From Candidatus Omnitrophota bacterium (GTDB lineage: Bacteria; Omnitrophota; Gorgyraeia; Zapsychrales; Fredricksoniimonadaceae): 46,295 nt of DNA. The translations under genes were made by a program, and so were the position numbers. Below are positions 1-7,624 of the stretch, piece after piece. The notes under the pieces are model-generated. The model was given only the letters and a program-made list of their open reading frames with translations. It searched no databases and was not told the origin of the DNA. The first letter of the stretch is position 1; each line of letters begins with the position of its first letter. Location of the stretch: positions 1 through 46,295 of the forward strand of contig CAIUQE010000026.1 in assembly GCA_903901225.1 (NCBI GenBank). The letters are read 5' to 3'.

Positions 1-1
1 C

Positions 2-379
2 CGGGCGCATCAGGAGAATGTGGTTGGAGCGTTTAAGGAAATACGCACGACCAAGAACAAGGATTTCAGGATCTTCGGCATGGAGACCCACATTACGACC
101 GGGCAGGTGGTGTTTTCGTACAAGCATACTGAATTGCTGGACCAGCTCAAATATTACCCGAGAGGGGCACATGACGATGGCCCGGATGCTCTTGAGATGG
201 CTTTGAGAGAGGCTGTAACGGACGGAGTGGGTTTCCTTGGTCTAACAGAAATAAGAGATAGCAAGGGGCGCGGCATTGATCATATCGACTTTGAGCGGAC
301 TACGCCGCAAGAGGATTGCCGGGATGAAGATGACGATGATACTGGTGGGAGCACAATAGGGATCGTCAGTTTGACGTAA
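2..379 (+). CDS. Phage terminase large subunit, C-terminal fragment (cut by window edge)
   Basis: This is the 3' end of a gene that starts upstream of the window; the open frame runs from base 2 to a TAA stop. The segment YPRGAHDDGPDALEMALR matches the end of the RuvC-like nuclease domain of phage terminase large subunits, where DDGPDAL contributes an acidic metal ligand that helps cut concatemeric phage DNA during packaging. Upstream, ITTGQVVFSYKHTELLDQL is also typical of that domain. The tail after the motif is Asp/Glu-rich (about 20 residues from CRDEDDDD) and is not something I can assign. No other phage gene is visible to the right, so this is either the edge of a prophage that continues leftwards or a remnant. 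The family call is fairly safe; whether the gene is intact cannot be seen. Confidence 0.72.
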   Translation, partial: RAHQENVVGAFKEIRTTKNKDFRIFGMETHITTGQVVFSYKHTELLDQLKYYPRGAHDDGPDALEMALREAVTDGVGFLGLTEIRDSKGRGIDHIDFERTTPQEDCRDEDDDDTGGSTIGIVSLT

Positions 380-396
380 ATAGAGGGTTTTTGAGG

Positions 397-514
397 CGTG
401 GACATGAGGGACAAAAGACCATGTCCCGTGGACATGCGTGGACATTTTGTTGTCCGTTGCGGCATAACGAGTTAAGGAAGAATGTCCACGTTGTCCATGG
501 GCAGAAATGGACAT
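397..514. repeat. Cluster of CGTGGACAT boxes (iteron/operator-like)
   Basis: The 9-mer CGTGGACAT occurs at 397-405, 427-435 and 437-445. Its reverse complement lies at 482-490, and the shorter TGGACAT is at 508-514. A perfect 7-bp inverted repeat CATGTCC/GGACATG with a 3-base loop covers 420-436. Clustered short boxes in both orientations are typical of protein-binding regions such as operators or iterons, but no partner protein is visible here, so the function is unknown. Confidence 0.5.
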
Positions 515-706
515 TTTTAGGCTGTTTTTTGGCAGTATTCGCTTGAGTTGCGGCGTTATTTGACCTGTTCTTTTTAGATGTATTTTCTCGAACTTTTTAT
601 CTCTGTTTTTCCTTTAATGTGATATATTAGGGCTCGATTTTAGTTGGCTTGGGAGAGAGACATTTGTATGTGAGTTACCCCCACGCCGTTTTTTCTTCCA
701 CTGCGC

Positions 707-741
707 AAAAAAGCCTTTACCCGTAGGGGTAAGGCTTTTTT
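707..741 (+). terminator. Strong intrinsic terminator
   Basis: A-tract plus GCCTTTACCC pairs with GGGTAAGGC plus a T-tract around a GTAG loop, with one bulged base, and the stem is flanked by GC on each side. The symmetric A/T tracts mean it could stop transcription from either side. No accepted gene ends just before it on the + strand, so it may end a short non-coding transcript or read-through from the left. Confidence 0.8.
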
Positions 742-763
742 GCTTTCAGGGAAGAAAAAACGA

Positions 764-974
764 GCCCCGGAAAGAATTCTTTCCGGGGCCGCGTCTTGTT
801 CCTCAGAAGCTCATTGGGAAACTTCGTTTCCCATTCGCTTCTTCGTCACAATCCGCAGAGGTCGGGGAACCTCACCGCATTGCGGTTCGGTTTCCCTCCC
901 GTCAGGAATATTTTCGGGGCCGGTCTTGTTCCTCAGAGATCGGGGAACCTCACCGCATTGCGGTTCGGTTTCCC
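764..974. repeat. Palindromes and 35-bp direct repeat
   Basis: A perfect 26-bp palindrome with GAATTC at its centre spans 764-789. A hairpin GGGAAAC/GTTTCCC lies at 816-832. A perfect 35-bp direct repeat occurs at 862-896 and again at 940-974; each copy contains the mini-hairpin CCGCATTGCGG and ends GGTTTCCC, which can pair with its own GGGGAACC start. A second shared block, ending CTTGTTCCTCAGA, is at 785-807 and 916-937. The layout resembles a short tandemly duplicated REP- or MITE-like element. No transposase is present. Confidence 0.7.
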
Positions 975-1092
975 ATCCTCCTTTTTTGTTAATCTTTAAA
1001 AAAAGAAATTCTTGGAAATGTTACTCTAACGTTCCGTATAATATCAATGCGTTTATGTTGATTATCATTATGAAATCTTTCAGGAAAGAGAC

Positions 1093-1947
1093 ATGATCCC
1101 GCGCGGCAGACTGAGAGAATCCGGGTTCCCGGATGAGGCAAGGTTCCCCAAAGAGCTCGTCGATCACGAGATCGAGCTGAGCCTTCCTTCGGCCATGCAA
1201 TTCGGGGTCTCGCCGGTGCGCGTGCGCGTCGCGCGGGGGCTGGTGGTCCCGTTGCAGGCGCCCGGCAGCGCCAACGGCACGGTGATCCGCGGTGACGGGG
1301 CCATTCTGCATATCGGCCATCGCGAGGCGAACAACCCGGCGTCGGAACTTGAGGCGCGTTTTATCAGCGACGTCCCCTACGCGTTGCGCGTCGAGATCAG
1401 CCATATCATGCGCCGTGCCCTGCAGGCAGACCCTTCGTTGCAGGGGGTATGGGACCAGGTCATGCGGGCCTGGATGATATGGTTCTCGGCGGAAGAAAGC
1501 GTCAAGGCGTTCAAGCAGGCCGGCGTGTTCGCTGTTGCGGGCCTTGCCTGGAAGGGGATCGAGAACCTGACGGGGCAGTTGATCACCGAGCTTCAGAACC
1601 ACGCGCCCGTGCCGCCCCATGTCAAGGTCCGGGTCGTGGTCCAGCATGAGGCCGAGTTCATCAAGGGCTGGCGCGGTGAAGAGTTCCTGGTCGATGAGGT
1701 CGCGGCTTCAGCGATCATCAGGGCCGGCTGGATCAATTACGTGAAGAACTATCTTTTTTCAAAAATGCGCCTTGTGCTGGGCAACCCTGTGTTCCATCCG
1801 CGCTCGACCTTCAAGCTGTTCTACGGGGCCGCCAGTTCGCCGACCATCAAGCTCGTCGTTGTGCCGTTGCCGGAAGCGGGTGAGGGCAATGTCAGCGCGG
1901 CGGGGATTGAATTGGATGGAACGTGCCGGGACAGTGTCCTCCCATGA
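1093..1947 (+). CDS. Protein of unknown function, coupled to TMTC-like gene
   Basis: I do not recognise this 284-residue protein. It has no signal peptide or obvious membrane segment, is fairly rich in Val, Ala and Arg, and has no Cys or His cluster that would suggest a metal site. The start is supported by a GGAAAG Shine-Dalgarno sequence just upstream of the ATG. The stop codon overlaps the ATG of the next gene as ATGA, so the two are probably translated together, and a shared role in envelope or glycosylation work is possible. Its GC-rich codon use matches the chromosomal genes to the right rather than the repeat region to the left, so it looks like a genuine resident gene. Confidence 0.6.
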   Translation: MIPRGRLRESGFPDEARFPKELVDHEIELSLPSAMQFGVSPVRVRVARGLVVPLQAPGSANGTVIRGDGAILHIGHREANNPASELEARFISDVPYALRVEISHIMRRALQADPSLQGVWDQVMRAWMIWFSAEESVKAFKQAGVFAVAGLAWKGIENLTGQLITELQNHAPVPPHVKVRVVVQHEAEFIKGWRGEEFLVDEVAASAIIRAGWINYVKNYLFSKMRLVLGNPVFHPRSTFKLFYGAASSPTIKLVVVPLPEAGEGNVSAAGIELDGTCRDSVLP

Positions 1948-3752
1948 CACACGGCCCCTGGGCGTTGTTCACGTCGAAAAGTTTTCGCCATCATGGTCTC
2001 CTTGCTTTGCTTGTTGCCGTTGCTTTTCTGCCTGTTCTTCGGGGCGGGTTCCTGAACTGGGACGACCCGTCGCATGTTTATGAGAATCAGGCGGTCCTGG
2101 CCTTTGACGTTAAAGGGATGTTCACCCAGACCGTCAACGGGGATATGTATATCCCGCTGACAAGCCTCAGCTTCGCCGTGGAGAAGGCGCTGTTCGGCCC
2201 TGATCCGTTCGTTTTTCATCGGGATAACCTCCTGTTGCACATCGCAGTGGTGTGCCTTGTGATGGGGTTCTTCACGCGGCTGGGCGCGCCGCCGCGTGCC
2301 GCTTTTCTCGGAGCGCTGTTATTCGCCATCCACCCGATGCGCGTCGAATCGGTGGCGTGGGTCACCGAACGCAAGGATGTGCTTTACGCTCTGTTTTATG
2401 TCCTGGCCCTGCGTCAATGGCTGGCTTTCCTTGAAGCCGGAAAACGCTCCGATCTCGTTGTGACACTGCTTTGGGGGGCGCTCAGCCTCCTCGCGAAACC
2501 CATGGCGGTGACCCTGCCGCTGGTCCTGTTATTCATGGAATGGTGGCGCAACGGACGCATCGGGCGCTGGATGGCGTATGTTCCGGTCACCGCCGTGACT
2601 GCCGGCATCGGCGCGCTGACGCTGGGGCACCTGACCCGCATGCCGGGAGGCAGTTATCCGGATCCTTTGGTCTGGATCTGGTCGCTGGGGTTTTACGTCT
2701 GGAAACCATTCCTTCCGGCGCTGCTGGCCCCGATTTATGAGGCTCCCGCGCCGCATGTCGCGGGTATTGTCTATGGCGCGTCGGGGGTTGTTGTCGGCCT
2801 TCTCGTGTGGGCAGTGGCGCGCGTGGCGGGGCGGCAGCGTGACCGCTGGTTGCTGTGGGCGGCGGGCTTTTTTTTCCTGTCCATTTTTCCCGTGTTGCGC
2901 TGGGATGTGTATTACCGCAATATCGTCGCGGACAGGTTTATGTACCTGCCGGTGACGGGACTGTGCCTGTGGCTTGGTATCAAGGCGGACCTGGCCGTGG
3001 CGCGTTACGGCTATCTGGCCCGGGTGGTGTTGGCCGGTGTGTGTGTATTTCTGGGCGTGCTCACGTACAGCTATTCTTTGTCATGGCACGACAGCCTGAC
3101 GTTCTGGGACCGTGTGATCAGCGCGTGCCCCCCGCCTCCTGCGGGCCATGAGGTTCAGCCGGTGATGCGGCCGACAGATGGGCTGGCCAGGGGCAATGCC
3201 GAGGACATGTACGGGGCCTCAACGCTTGTCCTTGCGCTTTTTAACCGGGGATTGCATTACAAGGACCTGGCCCGCGCGAAGCTCGACCAGGGGGCGACGC
3301 CTGAAGCCTGGGCCTTGTATCGCCAGGCCATGGCTGACTTTGATGAGGCGCTCCGTCTTGAGCCTTGGGCCGCGGCCGTTCACAACAGCCGCGCTTTGGT
3401 GCGCCATTACTTCGGTGATGAGGCGGGGGCCCTTGATGACCTTTCCATCGCCGTGGCGCATGACCCGTCGTACCAGCAGGCGTTTATCAACCGCTGCGGC
3501 CAGTACGGGGTCATGGGACGGATGGACCAGGCTCTCGCGGATTGCCGTCGGGCGGTGACGCTCGGCGCTAGTTCTCCCGAGCTTTACAGCAACCTCGGGC
3601 TTGTTTATGCCCATCAGGGCATGTTCAAGGAATCGCTGGCCAGTTTCGACAAGGCGCTTGCGCTTGACCCGCGCAATGCTGCCGCAGTGTCCAATCGAGC
3701 GGCTGTTGTTGATGCCATGCAAGACGCGGGGCCTGAATTGAAACAACCCTGA
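1944..3752 (+). CDS. TMTC-like GT-C membrane protein with C-terminal TPR repeats
   Basis: A 602-residue membrane protein. The first ~370 residues carry many hydrophobic segments and the hallmarks of the TMTC/DUF1736 group of GT-C glycosyltransferase-like proteins: GGFLNWDDPSHV near residue 35 (acidic pair in the first luminal/periplasmic loop) and HPMRVESVAWVTERKDVLY near residue 130. The last ~170 residues form tetratricopeptide repeats, for example SPELYSNLGLVYAHQGMFKE. In eukaryotes TMTC proteins are O-mannosyltransferases; in bacteria such proteins are usually assumed to move sugars from a lipid carrier to periplasmic or exported proteins, but the substrate is unknown. I chose the ATG at 1944, which overlaps the previous stop as ATGA, over a GTG 21 bases upstream. 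Family confidence is good; the reaction is inferred. Confidence 0.8.
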   Translation: MTHGPWALFTSKSFRHHGLLALLVAVAFLPVLRGGFLNWDDPSHVYENQAVLAFDVKGMFTQTVNGDMYIPLTSLSFAVEKALFGPDPFVFHRDNLLLHIAVVCLVMGFFTRLGAPPRAAFLGALLFAIHPMRVESVAWVTERKDVLYALFYVLALRQWLAFLEAGKRSDLVVTLLWGALSLLAKPMAVTLPLVLLFMEWWRNGRIGRWMAYVPVTAVTAGIGALTLGHLTRMPGGSYPDPLVWIWSLGFYVWKPFLPALLAPIYEAPAPHVAGIVYGASGVVVGLLVWAVARVAGRQRDRWLLWAAGFFFLSIFPVLRWDVYYRNIVADRFMYLPVTGLCLWLGIKADLAVARYGYLARVVLAGVCVFLGVLTYSYSLSWHDSLTFWDRVISACPPPPAGHEVQPVMRPTDGLARGNAEDMYGASTLVLALFNRGLHYKDLARAKLDQGATPEAWALYRQAMADFDEALRLEPWAAAVHNSRALVRHYFGDEAGALDDLSIAVAHDPSYQQAFINRCGQYGVMGRMDQALADCRRAVTLGASSPELYSNLGLVYAHQGMFKESLASFDKALALDPRNAAAVSNRAAVVDAMQDAGPELKQP

Positions 3753-3794
3753 AGTTCGTTGCCTTGCCGGGTAACTTTTGTTATAAAAGATAAG

Positions 3795-4667
3795 ATGTCT
3801 TCCGATAAAGCACCAAAGAAAGCCTGTCCCATGCGTGTCATTCTTTTACTGGCATTGTTGCTATCATTGGCCGTCACTCCCGCCCGCGCGGATATTGTGA
3901 CGGGGTTGGTGGGGTGGTGGAAATTCGATGAAGCAACGTCGGGAACATGCACCGGTGCTGCGGTGAAGGATTCCAGCGGGCAAAGTAACACAGGAACGTG
4001 TGGCGGCAGTCCTACGTGGGTGGCAGGCCATACCAATGGCGCGATGAGTTTTGATGGAAGCAGTCAATATGCAAGTTTAACCCGGCTTCCATTGACATCC
4101 GGGAGTGCTTTTACTATTTCAGCCTGGGCCAAAGCCACAGCATTGGGAACGGGCGCGATCTTTTCTACCAGGGATGTTACAGTTGGCGTCGTTTCGACTT
4201 ATGGAGTTGCAATACAATTTTTTTCAACTCCGGGGTATGGTTTAAATAACAATTCTTTTGGCTTAGTAGTGGGAAATGTATGGTGGCAGTGGAACGAATG
4301 GTCAAGTCCAACCAACAGTATACAAGCAAATGTTTGGTACCACGTTGCAGCTGTTCTCAGTAATGCTACGACCAGCACTCCGTCGGTCCAGTTATATATT
4401 GATGGTTCGCCCGTAACTACCACTTATTGGACAGCCACTTCACAAATGGCTGTCAATTATGGTTCTAATAATAATGCGGCGCGTATTGGCGGCATTTATA
4501 CAGCCACCCGCCCCAGTTATCTCACAAATTATTTTCCTGGCTCCATCGACGATGTTCGTGTCTACAATCGTGCCTTGAACGCTTCCGAAGTGGCGATGCT
4601 CTATAACGGCGGGCCAATGACAACGACCTTGCGCAATGGTAAATTGCGCGGCGCCACCATCAGGTAG
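3795..4667 (+). CDS. Secreted LamG-domain (concanavalin A-like) protein
   Basis: A 290-residue exported protein. A signal peptide (MRVILLLALLLSLAVTPARA) is followed by a single LamG/jelly-roll lectin-like domain: GLVGWWKFDE near the N-terminus, AMSFDGSSQYASL, FTISAWAKA, VWYHVAAVLS, VQLYIDGSPV and the closing GSIDDVRVYNRALNASEV. These are the standard landmarks of LamG_3-type domains that bind glycans or act as adhesive modules. No catalytic domain or anchor is attached. The start may be the ATG at 3795 or the ATG at 3831 directly before the signal peptide; neither has a clear Shine-Dalgarno. The stretch 4080-4620 is visibly richer in A/T than its neighbours, which could mean recent acquisition. 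Confidence 0.75.
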   Translation: MSSDKAPKKACPMRVILLLALLLSLAVTPARADIVTGLVGWWKFDEATSGTCTGAAVKDSSGQSNTGTCGGSPTWVAGHTNGAMSFDGSSQYASLTRLPLTSGSAFTISAWAKATALGTGAIFSTRDVTVGVVSTYGVAIQFFSTPGYGLNNNSFGLVVGNVWWQWNEWSSPTNSIQANVWYHVAAVLSNATTSTPSVQLYIDGSPVTTTYWTATSQMAVNYGSNNNAARIGGIYTATRPSYLTNYFPGSIDDVRVYNRALNASEVAMLYNGGPMTTTLRNGKLRGATIR

Positions 4668-4681
4668 GACTGAAAGTCACC

Positions 4682-5410
4682 ATGGCATTTCCGACGATCA
4701 ATTTGGCCGGGACTGAATTTCCAACCTCGAACCTTTTCAATTACCTTCCCAAATTCGAAGAGATCTATTACCAAGGCAATCCGCTTGAACACGTCCAGTC
4801 ATTCAAGGCGGTGCGCGAGGGGCAGGTATGCAAGCTCCTTGCGGTCACCATCATCCGCAAGGATGAGGATTTCCTGTGGGATTCAACCAAAGACCTGCTG
4901 GTCCGGGCGGTCAAGGACGCGGCGGCCATGATGCGCGGGGTTTACACGTTCGATCTTTTGACCTTTGATGTGCACAAGGAGACCGAGCTGTTCGATCCGC
5001 GCGAGCTTACCCAGGTCTTGATGAACACCTCGCTCAGGCTCAAGGCGGGTGAGCAGGCGCTCATCAAGTATTCCTCCGTGTACGGCATGCTGCAGAAGAT
5101 GGTCGATGAATCGTGGGGCAAGATCGTCTTCAAGACGGCGGTGGAGCTTTTTAACGACAAACCGAACTTCCTTTTTGCTTTGGTCAGCCGCATCCTCAAG
5201 ACCGTGGAATTCGCCCACGAGCCGGTCATGGTCCTGGTCAATGACCTGAGCACCTGGCCGCTGCACGACCCGCGCAACGAACAGCAGAAAGCCTTCCTGG
5301 ACGGGCTGATCGCGCGGCAGGTGAAGAATTCCATCGAATTCCCTCCCGAGGTCTATATCCAGGACCAGAATGGCGTCAGGGAATTGTTCTCGGGAACTGT
5401 CGTGCATTGA
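4682..5410 (+). CDS. Protein of unknown function
   Basis: An unrecognised 242-residue soluble protein that starts 14 bases after the LamG gene. It is a mixed alpha/beta-looking sequence with no signal peptide, no membrane segment and only one Cys. Landmarks that could be used for searching are TNLFNYLPKF-like start (SNLFNYLPKFEEIYY), RKDEDFLWDSTKDLL near residue 60 and LVNDLSTWPLHDPRNEQQK near residue 190. Codon use matches the GC-rich genes around it. It precedes the beta-oxidation operon but a promoter-like gap of about 100 bases separates them, so I would not assign it to lipid metabolism on position alone. Confidence 0.6.
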   Translation: MAFPTINLAGTEFPTSNLFNYLPKFEEIYYQGNPLEHVQSFKAVREGQVCKLLAVTIIRKDEDFLWDSTKDLLVRAVKDAAAMMRGVYTFDLLTFDVHKETELFDPRELTQVLMNTSLRLKAGEQALIKYSSVYGMLQKMVDESWGKIVFKTAVELFNDKPNFLFALVSRILKTVEFAHEPVMVLVNDLSTWPLHDPRNEQQKAFLDGLIARQVKNSIEFPPEVYIQDQNGVRELFSGTVVH

Positions 5411-5464
5411 TACTATTATTGTTTTTTATTTAGTTTAACTCTTTTTATTGGAGGCGCGGCGGGG

Positions 5465-5501
5465 TATACTTGAAGTGGATGGACAACCTTTTACAAGGAG
5501 G
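5465..5501 (+). promoter_or_regulatory. Possible promoter -10 and strong RBS for the fatty-acid operon
   Basis: TATACT at 5465-5470 is a good -10 hexamer in a 96-base gap, but the matching -35 region (5442-5448) is only a T-rich run, so the promoter is weakly supported. The Shine-Dalgarno AAGGAGG at 5495-5501 is near-perfect and sits 5 bases before the GTG start of the fadJ-like gene; it decides that start. Confidence 0.4.
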
Positions 5502-5506
5502 TTCCC

Positions 5507-7624
5507 GTGGCTCTTAATTATAAGGAAGATAATACTGTTGCCACGATCACCTTCGACCAGCCTGATTCCAGGGCCAATGTCCTGGGCACGCCCATTCTCC
5601 TCGAACTCGAGAAGCTCCTGGACCAGCTGAACAATCCAAGTTCCCTCAAAGCCATTATTATCCAGAGCGCCAAGAAAGATATTTTCATCGCCGGTGCGGA
5701 TATCAAAGAGATCGAAAGCATCACGGACGCGGCCGAGGGGAAGTCCAAATCTCAGGCGGGGCAACGCATTCTCAACAAGCTGGAAGACCTGCCGGTTCCC
5801 ACGATCGCGGTGATCGACGGCGCGGCACTCGGCGGCGGTTGTGAGCTGGCCCTGGCCTGCCGCTATCGTATCGCTACGTTCAATGACAAGGTGCGCATCG
5901 GCCTGCCCGAGGTCAATCTCGGGTTTGTGCCGGGGTTTGGCGGCACCTGGCGTTTGCCCCGGCTTGTCGGGCTGCAGGGGGCGCTCAAACTCATCCTTTC
6001 CGGTGCCCCGGTTGATGGGCGGGCCGCCTTGAAGATGGGCCTGGTTGACCGCCTTTATTCGCGGGTCGGGTTGGCTGACCGTGTTGCCGAGTTCGTTAAC
6101 GAGATCAATGCCTCGGGCAAGCGGCGCAGGTATCCCGTGGTCCGGCCCAAAGGGTTCAACGCTTTCCTCGAAAACACCGCCATCGGGCGGGATTTCATTT
6201 TCAGCAAATCCAAAGAGAGCGTCTTAAAAGCGTCCAGGGGTTTTTATCCGGCGCCGTTGTCCGCGCTCAATGTTGTCAGCCGGACACGGGGGTTATCCCG
6301 TCGTGCGGCGATGGACATTGAGTCATCGGCTTTTGCTGAACTCGCGGTCACGCCCGTATCCAAAAATCTTGTCGGCCTTTATTACCTTACTGAAAAATTC
6401 AAGAAACTGACCGTTCCCGGTGCCGAGGGCATCAAGCCGGCGCCCGTGGCCAAGGCCGGGGTCATCGGCGCGGGGATCATGGGTGGGGGCATTGCCCAGT
6501 TGCTGAGCAACCGCGGGGTCTGGGTTCGTCTGAAGGACATCAACCATGACGCCATCGCCAAGGGCCTCAAGGCGGCCTATGATGTGTACAAGCAGGCCCT
6601 CAAACGCCGCCGCGTGAAACCCCCGGAGGTTGCGGCGCGCATGGGCATGATCTCGGGCACGCTTGACCACAGCGGTTTCTCCGACGCGGATATCGTGATC
6701 GAGGCGGTCGTTGAGAACATGGACATCAAGAAGAAAGTCTTCGACGAGGCCGCGCGCCATGTCCCGGAGCGGACGATCCTGGCTTCGAACACCTCGTCCC
6801 TTTCGCTGACCGAAATGGGGCGGGCCGTTAAAGATCCCTCACGCGTCATCGGATTCCATTTTTTCAATCCCGTCCATCGCATGCCGCTCATCGAGATCAT
6901 CACGACCGGCCAGACATCTCCGGCCACCATTGTGAGCACGCTGGAATTCGCCAAACGCCTGGGCAAGACACCTATCCTCGTCAAGGATGCCCCCGGTTTC
7001 CTGGTGAACCGCATCCTTTTGGCGTACATCAATGAGGCGGGGCATTTGCTGGAAGAGGGCGGTGATATCGAGCGGCTTGATAAGCTCGTCACGGATTTCG
7101 GCATGCCCATGGGGCCGTTTTTGCTGTCCGACGAGGTCGGGCTGGATGTGGGCGTGAAGGTCCTTCATATTCTCGAAGCGGGGTTGGGGGCGCGGTTCAA
7201 GTCCTGCAAGATATTTGATGATGTGTTTGCCCTGAAATTGCTGGGGAAGAAATCCGGGCGGGGTTTTTATATCCACGGCCCGCGGCGCCGGGTCAACACG
7301 GCCATCCAGGTGCTGGTCAAGGGTGGTGCCGGCGTAGCGGACAAGGACGCGCTCGATCGCATGCTTTACATCATGATCAATGAGGCCGCCCGTATCCTCG
7401 GCGATGGTGTTGTTGACGGGCCAGACACGGTCGACATAGGGATGATCATGGGCACCGGTTTTCCGCCGTTCCGCGGCGGGTTGTTGCGTTACGCCGACAC
7501 GCTGGGGATCACCCGTATCGTGGATGATCTTGGCGCGCTCGAGGCACGTTTTAAGGACGGGCGCTTCAAACCGGCACAACATCTGCTGGACTTGAAAGCC
7601 CGTAACCAGAGGTTCTACGCATGA
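5507..7624 (+). CDS. fadJ: Fused enoyl-CoA hydratase / 3-hydroxyacyl-CoA dehydrogenase (FadJ/FadB type)
   Basis: A 705-residue two-enzyme protein that hydrates trans-2-enoyl-CoA and oxidises the resulting 3-hydroxyacyl-CoA in fatty-acid beta-oxidation. Residues ~1-300 form the crotonase domain: IAGADIKEIE (~61) and ALGGGCELALACR (~106) supply the oxyanion hole, and GLPEVNLGFVPGFGGT (~130) carries the conserved Glu/Gly region. Residues ~310-705 are the dehydrogenase: Rossmann motif GVIGAGIMGGGIAQ (~318), SNTSSLSLTE, and FHFFNPVHRMPLIEII (~449) with the catalytic His and Glu. Length agrees with FadJ/FadB (about 710-730). It uses a GTG start fixed by a strong Shine-Dalgarno, and overlaps the next gene by ATGA. 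The thiolase partner is encoded two genes downstream. Confidence 0.93.
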   Translation: MALNYKEDNTVATITFDQPDSRANVLGTPILLELEKLLDQLNNPSSLKAIIIQSAKKDIFIAGADIKEIESITDAAEGKSKSQAGQRILNKLEDLPVPTIAVIDGAALGGGCELALACRYRIATFNDKVRIGLPEVNLGFVPGFGGTWRLPRLVGLQGALKLILSGAPVDGRAALKMGLVDRLYSRVGLADRVAEFVNEINASGKRRRYPVVRPKGFNAFLENTAIGRDFIFSKSKESVLKASRGFYPAPLSALNVVSRTRGLSRRAAMDIESSAFAELAVTPVSKNLVGLYYLTEKFKKLTVPGAEGIKPAPVAKAGVIGAGIMGGGIAQLLSNRGVWVRLKDINHDAIAKGLKAAYDVYKQALKRRRVKPPEVAARMGMISGTLDHSGFSDADIVIEAVVENMDIKKKVFDEAARHVPERTILASNTSSLSLTEMGRAVKDPSRVIGFHFFNPVHRMPLIEIITTGQTSPATIVSTLEFAKRLGKTPILVKDAPGFLVNRILLAYINEAGHLLEEGGDIERLDKLVTDFGMPMGPFLLSDEVGLDVGVKVLHILEAGLGARFKSCKIFDDVFALKLLGKKSGRGFYIHGPRRRVNTAIQVLVKGGAGVADKDALDRMLYIMINEAARILGDGVVDGPDTVDIGMIMGTGFPPFRGGLLRYADTLGITRIVDDLGALEARFKDGRFKPAQHLLDLKARNQRFYA

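Larger units (their letters stand above)
380..1092. other. Non-coding, repeat-rich region between terminase fragment and first chromosomal gene
   Basis: About 0.7 kb without a credible gene. From left to right it holds a cluster of CGTGGACAT boxes (397-514), an A/T-rich stretch with a TATATT box near 623-628 that could be a -10 element, a strong intrinsic terminator (707-741), and GC-rich palindromes and direct repeats (764-974). Open frames crossing 740-1096 are made of the repeats themselves and have no protein-like character. Confidence 0.6.

Noticed and set aside
242..514. 90-residue minus-strand frame over the terminase end and the CGTGGACAT boxes
   Set aside because: It overlaps the terminase coding frame and translates the repeat boxes; no start context and no known motif.
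740..1096. 118-residue open frame over the repeat region
   Set aside because: It is composed of the translated palindromes and direct repeats, overlaps the start of the next gene and has no protein-like pattern.
6839..7582. 247-residue minus-strand open frame
   Set aside because: Antisense to the dehydrogenase domain of the FadJ-like gene, with no recognisable motif.
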